DNA from: Micromonospora kangleipakensis
GTDB taxonomy: Bacteria; Actinomycetota; Actinomycetes; Mycobacteriales; Micromonosporaceae
Length of the DNA: 64,000 bases
Assembly (NCBI RefSeq): GCF_004217615.1
Contig: NZ_SHLD01000001.1
Span: 682,001-746,000 of the forward strand
Reading direction: 5' to 3'
Under the pieces are notes generated by a model. That model ran no database searches. It was not told the DNA's origin and was given only the letters and a program-made list of their open reading frames with translations. Both the position numbers and the translations under genes were made by a program. Numbering within the stretch: position 1 is the first letter of the stretch; each line of letters opens with the position of its first letter. This document shows, in pieces, positions 16,425-24,257 of this stretch.

Positions 16425-16918
16425 TGCCGGTCGTGGAGGCGGTGGTCACCGTGCCGGTGCCGCCCGAGCTGGCCTTCGCGGTGTCGCAGACCGTCGCGCC
16501 GGTCCGCTACCGGTGGGATCCCTTCGTCCGGGAACAGCACTTCACCGACGGCGCGGCCCGCCCCGGCAAGGGCGTGCGTACCTTCACCCGGTCGCGCCAC
16601 GGCCTCGTCATGGTCAGCGAGTACGTCTCCTGGGCGCCGCCGAGCCATGTCGGGATGAAGATGGTGCGCGGGCCCTGGTTCTTCGAGATGTTCGCCGGTG
16701 GCTGGCGTTTCGCCCCGGCCCCGCAGCCGGGGCACACGATCGCCACCTGGCGGTACAACTTCCGCCGTCGGCCGGGGTTCCTGCGACCGGTCGCCGAGCG
16801 GATCGGCGTCCGGCTGCTCGGCCGGGACATCCGCCGCCGGATCGCCGGGTACGCGGCCGGCTGCGCCGACCCGGAGGTGCTGGCGGCCGCCCGCCGGTCG
16901 CTCAACGCCGGCGCATGA
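16424..16918 (+). CDS. SRPBCC-fold (polyketide cyclase/START-like) protein
   Basis: 164 residues, ATG overlapping the permease stop by one base (TGATG). The pattern VEAVVTVPVPPELAFAVSQTVAPVRYRWDPF at the start followed by paired antiparallel strands and a long C-terminal helix fits the SRPBCC ligand-binding fold. Ligand unknown. Being coupled to the exporter suggests a hydrophobic small molecule as shared substrate (inference). Confidence 0.75.
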   Translation: MPVVEAVVTVPVPPELAFAVSQTVAPVRYRWDPFVREQHFTDGAARPGKGVRTFTRSRHGLVMVSEYVSWAPPSHVGMKMVRGPWFFEMFAGGWRFAPAPQPGHTIATWRYNFRRRPGFLRPVAERIGVRLLGRDIRRRIAGYAAGCADPEVLAAARRSLNAGA

Positions 16919-16961
16919 ACGCGTACCGGCCGCGGGTGTTGGCCACGTCGGTCACGGCAGA

Positions 16962-17153
16962 TTACGGCCGGACCGCGCTCCACCGGGCGAGGAAGGAGCG
17001 CCAGGCGTCCGGGGCGAAGCTGAGCGTAGGGCCGGAGCGGTCCTTGCTGTCCCGGACCAGCACCACCCCGGGCAGGTTGTCCGCCACCTCGACGCAGTTG
17101 CCGTCATTGTCTGATCGGCTCGACTTGCGCCAACGGGGTGCGACACGAGTCAT
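16962..17153 (-). CDS. DUF397 protein, partner of the adjacent regulator
   Basis: 63 residues with the DUF397 hallmark: WRKSSRSDNDGNCVEVAD near the start, then VVLVRDSKD and the C-terminal FAPDAWRSFLARW. DUF397 proteins are nearly always paired with DUF5753 helix-turn-helix proteins in actinomycetes (Scr1/Scr2, WhiJ and AbaA clusters), sometimes acting like a toxin-antitoxin pair. The ATG overlaps the regulator stop by 4 bases. Confidence 0.92.
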   Translation of the reverse strand: MTRVAPRWRKSSRSDNDGNCVEVADNLPGVVLVRDSKDRSGPTLSFAPDAWRSFLARWSAVRP

Positions 17154-17935
17154 GGCGTCACCTTTAGCTTGTTGACCAGTTCAAGCGTGGCGCGCGCAGA
17201 AAGCGCCTCGCCAAGGAGATGTTCCCACTTTCGCTGCACCAGGCCAATCCACTCCGGATAGTCCGCGATCTGGCCCCGCGCAGCATTGTCGAGGCAGAGC
17301 AGATGGTCGTTTCCGGGGAGCTCAGCGATTACAAACCCGCCTCCCAGTGACACATGCGCGCCCACATCGAGCGGCAGCACGTGAAGCCGCACGTTAGATA
17401 GCTCGGCTACCTCCAACAATCGGCCAAGCTGGCGATCCATGACCGCCGGTCCCCCGATCGACCGGCGCAGTGCGCTCTCGTCGATGACGAAGACGCACTC
17501 CGGTGGGTCTTCCCGGTGCAGTAGTCGCTGCCGGCTCATCCGGAGGCTGAGCAACTCCTCGGCCCGCTCGGTAGGATGAAAACGGCCGGCCGAAAAGATG
17601 GCCCGGGCGTAATCCTCGGTTTGCAGTAGGCCAGGAATCAGACACGGCTCGAAGTGGCGCAACCGGACCGCCCGCTGCTCATAGCTCGGCCATAACTCAA
17701 ACCAGGATGGCGAGCTGCTGCCCTCACTCTCCTTGAGGAGGCCGGCGAGGAGGCCGCCGGTGCCGAGGGCGTGGTCGGCGGCGACGGCGAACTCCATGGT
17801 CGGGCGGCGGCGGCCGGTCTCGATGGCCGCCACGGTGGATGGGCTCCACTTGATCAGGGCCGCCAGCCCCTCCTGCGAGACGTCCGCGCCGGCCCGGGCG
17901 GCCTTGAGCGCCCGGATCCACATCTCGACGTTCAT
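17150..17935 (-). CDS. Scr1/WhiJ-like helix-turn-helix regulator (DUF5753)
   Basis: 261 residues from ATG 17935, which has GAGAGG upstream; the frame continues to 18205 but without conserved sequence. An XRE-type helix-turn-helix occupies residues 5-65 (AGADVSQEGLAALIKWSPSTVAAIETGRR), followed by the DUF5753 domain (about 90-258, with FEPCLIPGLLQTEDYARAIF). Family members control development or antibiotic production in Streptomyces, usually with the DUF397 partner. The divergent side holds small genes and an AT-rich dyad that could be its target. Confidence 0.92.
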   Translation of the reverse strand: MNVEMWIRALKAARAGADVSQEGLAALIKWSPSTVAAIETGRRRPTMEFAVAADHALGTGGLLAGLLKESEGSSSPSWFELWPSYEQRAVRLRHFEPCLIPGLLQTEDYARAIFSAGRFHPTERAEELLSLRMSRQRLLHREDPPECVFVIDESALRRSIGGPAVMDRQLGRLLEVAELSNVRLHVLPLDVGAHVSLGGGFVIAELPGNDHLLCLDNAARGQIADYPEWIGLVQRKWEHLLGEALSARATLELVNKLKVTP

Positions 17936-18131
17936 CCCGTACCTCTCCGGTAAGTACGCGACCGCGCTGCGTAGTAAGCCCTGGAATCCTCCCCTGTCCG
18001 AGTCCTTGAGTCCAGGGTGGAGGCATGCGGCCCGGCCGGTGGAGGCGACGACCCGGCGGCCGGTCCCGCGTCGGGCCGCCCCGGTCATTCCCCCGATCCG
18101 GGGCGGCCCCTTCCGACCGGAGGAGGCCCCG

Positions 18132-18356
18132 ATGTTCACCCTGTTCCGCCGCCGCAGGAACGCCGCCGCGCGGTCGTACCGCGGGATGTCGTACCGCGGA
18201 ATCACGCCGCCGCCCCCGGCGGGCGCGCCGGGGGCGACCCGGCCGAACGCCGCGCCGGCCTGGGCCTACGCCCCGACGGTGGCCGTGCCGCGTCCTGGCC
18301 GCGCCGGCTGGCTGACCCCGGCGCAGGCCTGGCGGGCGAACGGCGGCCGGTGGTGA
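18132..18356 (+). CDS. Small basic proline-rich protein, function unknown
   Basis: 74 residues: MFTLFRRRRNAAARSYRG followed by a Pro/Ala-rich middle and a C-terminal LTPAQAWRANGGRW. A strong ribosome site (GGAGGAGG, 5 bases before ATG) supports translation. No signal peptide or membrane helix. It is divergent from the DUF5753 regulator, a place where short unassigned genes are common in Micromonosporaceae (from memory), so co-regulation by that regulator is likely. Confidence 0.6.
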   Translation: MFTLFRRRRNAAARSYRGMSYRGITPPPPAGAPGATRPNAAPAWAYAPTVAVPRPGRAGWLTPAQAWRANGGRW

Positions 18357-18388
18357 CTCCCGCCCCCGCGTGTCGCGTCGCAGCGCCA

Positions 18389-18458
18389 GGCATGCCGGCG
18401 AGCGATATGACTGACAGGCATAATTATGAGGCTCAGGTATATCGCTCTCCGGTACACC
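18389..18458. repeat. 70-bp imperfect inverted repeat with AT-rich centre
   Basis: The centre is the perfect palindrome CATAATTATG (18419-18428). Outside it, GAGCGATAT (18400-18408) and ATATCGCTC (18439-18447) are perfectly inverted, and further flanks match partly: 25 of 35 positions pair over each arm. The centre is strikingly AT-rich for this genome. It may be an operator, a divergent promoter or a structured element near the DUF5753 regulator. Confidence 0.6.
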
Positions 18459-18549
18459 GGCGTCCACCCGGCGGCAGGCGAGCACCGGCGCAAGGAGCCG
18501 CCCACGGTCCGCGCGACGCCCGACACCACGGCCGGCGCGACGCCAGCGG

Positions 18550-18603
18550 CCACGACGACCGGCAGGGCCACGGCGACCGGCAGGGCCACGACGACCGGCA
18601 GGA
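18550..18603 (+). repeat. Three tandem copies of an 18-bp unit
   Basis: Unit CCACGACGACCGGCAGGG at 18550-18567, repeated at 18568-18585 (one change) and 18586-18603 (one change at the last base). No coding role assigned. Confidence 0.7.
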
Positions 18604-18687
18604 CGAGGGTGGCGGCTGCGGCCGGGCCGCCCCGACCGCGGCCGGGAACCGGGCCGCCGCCGGGACCAGTGCCGCAGGGGCCGCGCG

Positions 18688-19473
18688 GTGAGCCGGTACG
18701 TGCCGCACGCGCCGATGCGTCCGCTCTGGCGCTGCCGGGCCTGCGGTGCGCCCTGGCCCTGCCAGCCGGCCCGGCTCGCGCTCCTCGTGGAGTACCGGGA
18801 CGACCGGACCGCCCTGCTGGTCTACCTGGGCCTGTTGATGGCGGAGGCCGGCGACCAGCTCGCCCAGCTCAACGGGCAGGCCCGCCCCGCCGACCTGCAC
18901 GACCGCTTCCTCGGTTGGGCGCGGGCCCGGGGCGGCACAATGTTTCACGTGAATCATGAGCCGGGTGCCGAGATCCACCACACCGACCCGTTCGCCGTGC
19001 CGGCCGGGCAGCGTTCACCGGTACGCCGGCTGCGCGGGCGGCTCGCCGCCCCGGTCACCCTCTGGACCGCGCCGGGGCCGGCCGGGCTGACCGTCTCGTC
19101 CACCCTGGTCGCCGAGGGCGAACCGGACCGGCTGCTCGGGCTGATCGACCCGGAGTCGGACCTGTGGGCCGCGATCGATGAGGCCGGCCGGTTCGCGGTC
19201 TGCCCACTCGGCCCGACGCACCGGCAGCTCGCCGACCGGTTCGCCGGCCTCTTCCCGTCCCCCGGCGGCCTCTTCGCCACCGGCACGTGGACCGACACCC
19301 CCTACGGCCCGGTGCCGGCCGACGCCGGCGGGTGGGCCGGCTGCCGGCTCGACACCGCCCGGGAGTACGGCTGGGGACTGCTGGTCGAGGCCACGATCGA
19401 GGCGATCGACCTGGCCGAGGAGACCGCCCCGCTGCTGCATTACCGGGGGCGGTACCGCGAGCTGACCGACTGA
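18688..19473 (+). CDS. Flavin reductase-like protein with Cys-rich N-terminal module
   Basis: 261 codons from GTG 18688. Residues 1-80 form a small conserved module with RPLWRCRACGAPWPCQPARLALL, three cysteines, as in short proteins next to DUF397/DUF5753 loci. From residue 85 (ATG 18940) a flavin-reductase/split-barrel domain runs to the end (PVTLWTAPGPAGLTVSSTLVAEG...DLWAAIDEAGRFAV, RFAGLF). Two genes may be read through in one frame: ATG 18940 would give a 177-aa reductase alone, and neither start has a strong ribosome site. The 18940 ATG sits in a parS-like site. Confidence 0.7.
   Translation: MSRYVPHAPMRPLWRCRACGAPWPCQPARLALLVEYRDDRTALLVYLGLLMAEAGDQLAQLNGQARPADLHDRFLGWARARGGTMFHVNHEPGAEIHHTDPFAVPAGQRSPVRRLRGRLAAPVTLWTAPGPAGLTVSSTLVAEGEPDRLLGLIDPESDLWAAIDEAGRFAVCPLGPTHRQLADRFAGLFPSPGGLFATGTWTDTPYGPVPADAGGWAGCRLDTAREYGWGLLVEATIEAIDLAEETAPLLHYRGRYRELTD
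18941..18956. promoter_or_regulatory. parS-like ParB-binding site
   Basis: TGTTTCACGTGAATCA matches the bacterial parS consensus TGTTTCACGTGAAACA at 15 of 16 positions. It overlaps the ATG at 18940 and encodes FHVNH. ParB-family proteins nucleate on such sites to segregate the chromosome; in actinomycetes they cluster near oriC (established for Streptomyces). Confidence 0.65.
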
Positions 19474-19631
19474 ACGGCGACCGGTCAACGCAGTGATCTG
19501 AGTCACTCGGCGCAGCCGGACCACCGTTCGGCGCAGCCGACGACCGACGCCGATCTCGGCCTTCCCCGCCGGGGAGCGCGCTCCTTACGGTGCGCGAAAC
19601 TCCCCACGCCTGTGAAGGTGGTGATCCACAG

Positions 19632-20003
19632 ATGTCCACGGACACACCCGCGTCCGCGCCGGCCGACTCCGCCGCGGAGCGGTACCTCGCCGTACAGCGG
19701 TCGGACGAGTTCGCCGGGTTGCGGCGCGCACTGCGCGGCTTCGTCTTCCCAATGACCGTCGCGTTCTTCCTGTGGTACGCGCTCTACGTCATTCTCTCCG
19801 CCTACGCGCGGGGCTTCATGGGCACGAAGCTCTTCGGCAGCCACATCAACGTCGCCCTCGTCTTCGGCCTGCTCCAGTTCGTCTCGACGTTCGTCATCGC
19901 CTGGCTCTACTCGCGGTTCGCCGACCGGCGGATCGACCCGGTCGCCGACCGGATCCGCGCCGAGATCGGGGAGGTGACCCATGAGCACGGTTCTCGCGGC
20001 TGA
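19632..20003 (+). CDS. DUF485 membrane protein
   Basis: 123 residues. Two transmembrane helices (about 38-62 and 75-97) flanked by the DUF485 pattern: SDEFAGLRRALRGFVFPMTVAFFLWY and then HINVALVFGLLQFVSTFVIAWLY. DUF485 genes sit upstream of acetate permease actP (yjcH in E. coli). It overlaps the following symporter by 23 bases. ATG 19632 follows a GGTGGTGATC weak ribosome site; the frame extends upstream to 19590 without support. Confidence 0.88.
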   Translation: MSTDTPASAPADSAAERYLAVQRSDEFAGLRRALRGFVFPMTVAFFLWYALYVILSAYARGFMGTKLFGSHINVALVFGLLQFVSTFVIAWLYSRFADRRIDPVADRIRAEIGEVTHEHGSRG

Positions 20004-21654
20004 GGCGGGCAGCACCACCGCCCGGAACCTCACCATCACGCTCTTCCTGATCTTCGTGGCGATCACGCTGGCCATCACCATCTGGGCCAGCCGGCAGACC
20101 AAGACCGCCACCGACTTCTACGCGGGCGGTCGCTCCTTCTCCGGCTTCCAGAACGGCATGGCGATCGGCGGCGACTACATGTCGGCCGCGTCCTTCCTGG
20201 GCATCGCCGGGATCATCGCCCTCTACGGCTACGACGGCTTCCTCTACTCCATCGGCTTCCTGGTCGCCTGGCTGGTGGCGCTGCTGCTCGTGGCCGAACT
20301 GCTGCGCAACTCCGGCCGGTACACGATGGCCGACGTGCTGGCGTTCCGGATGCGCCAGCGCCCGGTCCGGACGGCCGCCGCGGTCTCCACCATCACCGTG
20401 TCGATCTTCTACCTGCTGGCCCAGATGGTCGGCGCGGGCGCGCTGGTCGCGCTCCTGCTCGGCATCAAGCCGGGCACCACCTTCCTCGGGATGGACGCCG
20501 ACACGGCGAAGGTCGCGACCATCATCATGGTCGGCGCCCTGATGATCATCTACGTCACTGTGGGCGGCATGAAGGGCACCACGTACGTCCAGATCGTCAA
20601 GGCATTCCTGCTGATGACCGGCGCGATCGTGATGACCCTGCTGGTGCTGGCGCACTACAAGTTCAACCTCTCCACGCTGCTCGGCGACGCGGCGGCGGCC
20701 TCCGGCAAGGGAGAGAACTTCCTCAAGCCCGGCCTCCGGTACGGCGTGGAGACGCCGGGCGACGCGTTGAAGACCTTCTACAGCAAGATGGACCTGCTCT
20801 CGCTCGGCATCGCGCTGGTGCTCGGCACGGCCGGCCTGCCACACATCCTGATCCGCTTCTACACCGTGCCGACCGCCAAGGCGGCCCGGAAGAGCGTGCT
20901 CTGGGCGATCGGCATCATCGGCACCTTCTACCTGCTCACGCTTGCCCTCGGCTTCGGCGCGGCGGCACTGGTCGGCGGCACGGCGATCACCGCGCAGGAC
21001 AAGGCGGGCAACACGGCGGCACCGCAGCTCGCCGAGGCGCTCGGCCGGGACTTCTTCGGCGGCAGCCTGGGCGGCGCGACGCTGCTGGCGATCATCGCGG
21101 CGGTCGCCTTCGCCACCATCCTGGCGGTGGTCGCCGGGTTGACCCTGGCCTCGTCGTCCAGCCTGGCGCACGACTTCTACGCCAACGTGATGAAGGACGG
21201 CCAGGCGTCGGAGCGGCAGGAGGTGAACGTCGCCCGGATCTCGGCCCTGGTCATCGGCGCGATCTCGATCGTCCTGTCGATCTTCGCGCAGAGCCTGAAC
21301 GTGGCGTTCCTGGTGGCGCTGGCCTTCGCGGTGGCCGCCTCGGGCAACCTGCCGGCGATCCTCTACAGCCTGTTCTGGAAGCGGTTCAACACCTCGGGCG
21401 CGGTCTGGGCGATCTACGGTGGCCTGCTCGCCGCCGTGGTACTGGTCTTCTTCTCCCCGGTGGTCTCCGGGGCGCCGACGGCCATGTTCCCCGACCACGA
21501 CTGGCACTGGTTCCCGCTCTCCAACCCGGGCCTCATCTCGATCCCGTTCGGCTTCCTCTGCGGCTGGATCGGCACCGTGCTCTCCAAGGAGCACGACGAG
21601 GAGAAGTACGCGGAGCTGGAGGTGCGCTCCCTCACCGGCGCGGGCGCCCACTGA
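19981..21654 (+). CDS. Cation/acetate symporter, ActP/MctC-like
   Basis: 557 residues, about 13 transmembrane helices. Family signatures: TDFYAGGRSFSGFQNGMAIGGDYMSAASFLG, GTAGLPHILIRFYTVPTAKAARKS, ASSSSLAHDFYANV. Close to acetate/pyruvate (ActP, MctC) members of the SSS family. A hydrophilic insert near residues 230-265 (TLLGDAAAASGKGENFLKP) is typical of actinobacterial copies. It is co-transcribed with DUF485 and ended by a 15-bp hairpin. It is the second SSS symporter of this window. Confidence 0.9.
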   Translation: MSTVLAAEAGSTTARNLTITLFLIFVAITLAITIWASRQTKTATDFYAGGRSFSGFQNGMAIGGDYMSAASFLGIAGIIALYGYDGFLYSIGFLVAWLVALLLVAELLRNSGRYTMADVLAFRMRQRPVRTAAAVSTITVSIFYLLAQMVGAGALVALLLGIKPGTTFLGMDADTAKVATIIMVGALMIIYVTVGGMKGTTYVQIVKAFLLMTGAIVMTLLVLAHYKFNLSTLLGDAAAASGKGENFLKPGLRYGVETPGDALKTFYSKMDLLSLGIALVLGTAGLPHILIRFYTVPTAKAARKSVLWAIGIIGTFYLLTLALGFGAAALVGGTAITAQDKAGNTAAPQLAEALGRDFFGGSLGGATLLAIIAAVAFATILAVVAGLTLASSSSLAHDFYANVMKDGQASERQEVNVARISALVIGAISIVLSIFAQSLNVAFLVALAFAVAASGNLPAILYSLFWKRFNTSGAVWAIYGGLLAAVVLVFFSPVVSGAPTAMFPDHDWHWFPLSNPGLISIPFGFLCGWIGTVLSKEHDEEKYAELEVRSLTGAGAH

Positions 21655-21666
21655 CGCTCGACGTGA

Positions 21667-21699
21667 CGAGGGGCCCCGCCGAGCCGGCGGGGCCCCTCG
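21667..21699 (+). terminator. 15-bp hairpin terminator after the symporter
   Basis: CGAGGGGCCCCGCCG (21667-21681) and its exact complement (21685-21699) are separated by AGC. It begins 13 bases after the stop codon. Confidence 0.8.
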
Positions 21700-21734
21700 C
21701 CGTATGCCGCACCACGCGGAGAAGGCACGCTGAG

Positions 21735-21740
21735 TAGGCT
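21735..21740 (+). promoter_or_regulatory. -10 element TAGGCT, leaderless promoter
   Basis: TAGGCT lies 7 bases before the epimerase ATG; no Shine-Dalgarno is present. Confidence 0.6.
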
Positions 21741-21747
21741 GGCCGGC

Positions 21748-22728
21748 ATGAAGGTAGAGCCCCGCTTCGGACCCGGACATCGCATCCTCGTCACCGGCGG
21801 CGCCGGCTTCGTGCCGTCCCACCTGGTCGACGCCCTCATCGCCCGCGACTGCACCGTCGTGGTGCTGGACAACTTCGTCACGGGTTCCAAGGACAACGTC
21901 GCCCACCTGTTCGAGAAGCCGACCTTCACCCTGGTCGAGGCGGACATCTCCGAAGGGCTGCCGACCGACCACCCGGCGTTGGCCGAGCGCTTCGACGCGA
22001 TCCTGCACATGGCCTCCCCGGCCAGCCCCACCGACTTCGAGAAGCTGCCGGTGGAGATCCTGCGGGTCGGCTCGGTGGCCACCCTGCACCTGCTGGAGCG
22101 GGCCACCGCCGACGGCGCCCGATTCCTGATGGCCTCCACCTCCGAGGCGTACGGGGACCCGAAGGAGCACCCGCAGCGCGAGACCTACTGGGGCAACGTC
22201 AACCCGATCGGCGTGCGCAGCGTCTACGACGAGGCGAAGCGCTTCTCGGAGGCGGCCACCATGGCGTACCACCGCAGCCGGGGCACGGACACCGCGATCG
22301 TCCGGATCTTCAACACGTACGGTCCGCGGATGCGCCCGGACGACGGCCGGGCGATCCCGACCTTCATCTCCCAGGCGCTGCGCGGCGAGCCGATCACCGT
22401 GCACGGCACCGGCAACCAGACCCGCTCGATCTGCTACGTCGACGACCTGGTGCGCGGCATCCTGCTGCTGCTCGACTCGACCGAGACGGGCCCGATCAAC
22501 TGCGGCACCGAGCACGAGATGTCGATGCGGCAACTCGCCGAACTGATCGTGTCACTCTCCGGAAGCAGCTCCGAGGTGAGCTACATCACCCGCAGCGCGG
22601 ACGACCCGGAGATGCGCCGGCCGGACCTCACCCTCGCCCGGGAACTGCTCGGATACGAGCCCACCGTGGCGCCCGAAGACGGCCTGGGACGCACGATCGA
22701 GTACTTCCGCGAGCGGCTAGGGTACTGA
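21748..22728 (+). CDS. NAD-dependent sugar-nucleotide epimerase/dehydratase
   Basis: 326 residues, extended short-chain dehydrogenase fold. The NAD motif TGGAGFVPSH is near residue 16. The catalytic Ser (STSEAYGD) and YDEAK form the S/Y/K triad. Sequences such as FNTYGPRMRPDDGRAIPTFISQALRGEPITVHG and RSICYVDDLVRG are close to UDP-glucuronate decarboxylase (UXS) and dTDP-glucose dehydratase-like enzymes; UXS is the best guess. It likely makes a nucleotide sugar for the envelope polymers that the three downstream LCP proteins may attach. Confidence 0.88.
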   Translation: MKVEPRFGPGHRILVTGGAGFVPSHLVDALIARDCTVVVLDNFVTGSKDNVAHLFEKPTFTLVEADISEGLPTDHPALAERFDAILHMASPASPTDFEKLPVEILRVGSVATLHLLERATADGARFLMASTSEAYGDPKEHPQRETYWGNVNPIGVRSVYDEAKRFSEAATMAYHRSRGTDTAIVRIFNTYGPRMRPDDGRAIPTFISQALRGEPITVHGTGNQTRSICYVDDLVRGILLLLDSTETGPINCGTEHEMSMRQLAELIVSLSGSSSEVSYITRSADDPEMRRPDLTLARELLGYEPTVAPEDGLGRTIEYFRERLGY

Positions 22729-22789
22729 ACCCGGCTGGAAGGACGTTGACACCGGCCCGCACCTGAGGGCGGTACTGGCTCAACCGACC

Positions 22790-22795
22790 TACCCT
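22790..22795 (+). promoter_or_regulatory. -10 element TACCCT, leaderless promoter
   Basis: TACCCT lies 7 bases before the ATG of the first LCP gene. Confidence 0.5.
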
Positions 22796-22802
22796 CGGTT
22801 AC

Positions 22803-24050
22803 ATGTCAGCGACCACCACAGTTGGCGTCCCGCTCCCGTACCTGCTTCGGAGCGCGGGCCGCGCCCAGGTCCCCGGCTCCGGCCGGGGCCCCACCGGGCG
22901 CGCCCGCGCCACCGAGGCCCAGTGGTACCCGTCGTACGACGAGGAGCCGCGCCCCGGCGGCCCCGGCGGGCCGGGCGGACCCGCCGGCCCGGGTGGCCCG
23001 GGCGGCGGCACCGGCGGCACCGGCGGGCCCGGCCAGCGCGGCCCGCGCCCGCGTTGGGGCCGGATCGGTCTGGTGGCCGGCGTCGCGGTGCTGGTGCTCG
23101 CGCTGCTCGGCGGCGCGGGCGCCTGGTTCTATGCCCGCAACCTCAACAACGACCTGGCCCGCACCGATCCCTTCTCGGAGATCACCGGGGGCCGGCCCAC
23201 CAAGACCGTCGACGGCGCGCTGAACATCCTGCTGGTCGGCAGCGACTCCCGGGACCCGGACGCCCCGCTGGAGAGCGCCGGCAAGTGGCGGGCGGACACG
23301 CTGATCGTGATGCACATCCCGGCCGACCACAAGCAGGCCTACCTGGTCTCCATCCCGCGCGACCTCTACGTGCGGATCCCGGAGAACGCGGGCGCGGACT
23401 GCGACTCCGGCCAGCGCGCGAAGGTCAACGCGGCGTTCGCGTTCGGTGGCCTGCCGCTCGCGGTGAAGACCGTCGAGTGCTTCAGCGACGTGCGGATCGA
23501 CCACGTCATGGCGATCGACTTCGCCGGGTTCAAGGAGGTCACCGACGCGCTCGGCGGGGTGGACCTGAAGGTGGAGCGGACCATCACCTCGATCCACAAG
23601 CCGTACCGGACGTTCACCAAGGGCGTGAACCACATGGACGGCGCGGAGGCGCTGGACTGGATCCGGCAGCGCAAGCAGTTCCCCGAGGGGGACTTCGCCC
23701 GGATGCGCCACCAGCAGGAATTCCTCAAGGCGCTGATGGACAAGGCGGCGAGCACCGGCACATTGACCAACCCGAAGAAGCTGAACGCTTTCCTCAAGTC
23801 GGTGACCGACGCGGTCACCGTCGACCAGGGATTCTCGCTGGTCGACATGGCGATGCAGTTCCGCAGCCTGCGCGGCGAGAACCTGACCTTCATCACCAGC
23901 CCCAACGTGGGCAGCCAGACGATCAACGGCGAGTCGGTGGTGGTCTCCGACCGGGAGAAGGCCCTCGCGATGTACAAGGCGATGTCGGCGGACACCATGG
24001 CCGACTGGGTGAAGGCCAACCAGGAGAGCGGCGCCGGGAACGGCGGCTGA
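22803..24050 (+). CDS. LytR-CpsA-Psr (LCP) family glycopolymer transferase 1
   Basis: 415 residues. A long cytoplasmic tail includes a Gly/Pro collagen-like stretch (about 50-80) before a single membrane helix (about 88-110). The extracellular LCP domain follows (about 138-330), with NILLVGSDSRD, the Asp/Arg-rich RADTLIVMHIP and SIPRDLYVRIP, and the DWIRQRKQFPEGDFARMRHQQ motif. LCP proteins transfer lipid-linked glycopolymers (teichoic acid, arabinogalactan, capsule) onto peptidoglycan. First of three adjacent LCP genes. Confidence 0.93.
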   Translation: MSATTTVGVPLPYLLRSAGRAQVPGSGRGPTGRARATEAQWYPSYDEEPRPGGPGGPGGPAGPGGPGGGTGGTGGPGQRGPRPRWGRIGLVAGVAVLVLALLGGAGAWFYARNLNNDLARTDPFSEITGGRPTKTVDGALNILLVGSDSRDPDAPLESAGKWRADTLIVMHIPADHKQAYLVSIPRDLYVRIPENAGADCDSGQRAKVNAAFAFGGLPLAVKTVECFSDVRIDHVMAIDFAGFKEVTDALGGVDLKVERTITSIHKPYRTFTKGVNHMDGAEALDWIRQRKQFPEGDFARMRHQQEFLKALMDKAASTGTLTNPKKLNAFLKSVTDAVTVDQGFSLVDMAMQFRSLRGENLTFITSPNVGSQTINGESVVVSDREKALAMYKAMSADTMADWVKANQESGAGNGG

Positions 24051-24073
24051 CGCCCACCCCTCCGGAACACCCC

Positions 24074-24126
24074 ACCGGTCGGCGGTCAAGGCTCCTCCAC
24101 GGCGAGCCAACCGCCGACCGGTCCTT
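24074..24126 (+). terminator. Intrinsic terminator with T-rich tail
   Basis: Perfect 13-bp arms ACCGGTCGGCGGT (24074-24086) and complement (24110-24122) enclose a loop with an inner GGCTC/GAGCC stem. CCTTTTC follows. It ends the first LCP gene. Confidence 0.8.
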
Positions 24127-24257
24127 TTCAATTGGCCGTTCGGTCGAACCGCAATGACGAGTGCCGGGATTGGCGGGAATAGTTCCCCGACGAGGTCGCA
24201 ACAACGGGTACGGGTACGTACAGTGGTCGAGCCCCCGATCACCGAGCTGGAGCACGC

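Larger units (their letters stand above)
18357..18687. other. Gap between small protein and flavin reductase genes
   Basis: This 331-base stretch holds a 70-base dyad and a short tandem repeat, listed separately. Open frames cross it on both strands (for example from ATG 18426) but give low-complexity Arg/Ala/Gly/Thr products without ribosome sites. I call no gene here. Confidence 0.5.

Noticed and set aside
18426..18959. 177-codon plus-strand frame from ATG 18426
   Set aside because: No ribosome site; product is low complexity in part because of the 18-bp tandem repeat; overlaps the better-supported frame from 18688.
19894..22533. 879-codon minus-strand open frame
   Set aside because: Antisense to the acetate symporter and epimerase genes; composition is His/Arg/Gly/Asp-rich shadow sequence without domains.
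22960..23040. Short GGC/CCC-rich tandem repeat
   Set aside because: It is the Gly/Pro collagen-like tail of the first LCP protein and is explained by coding.
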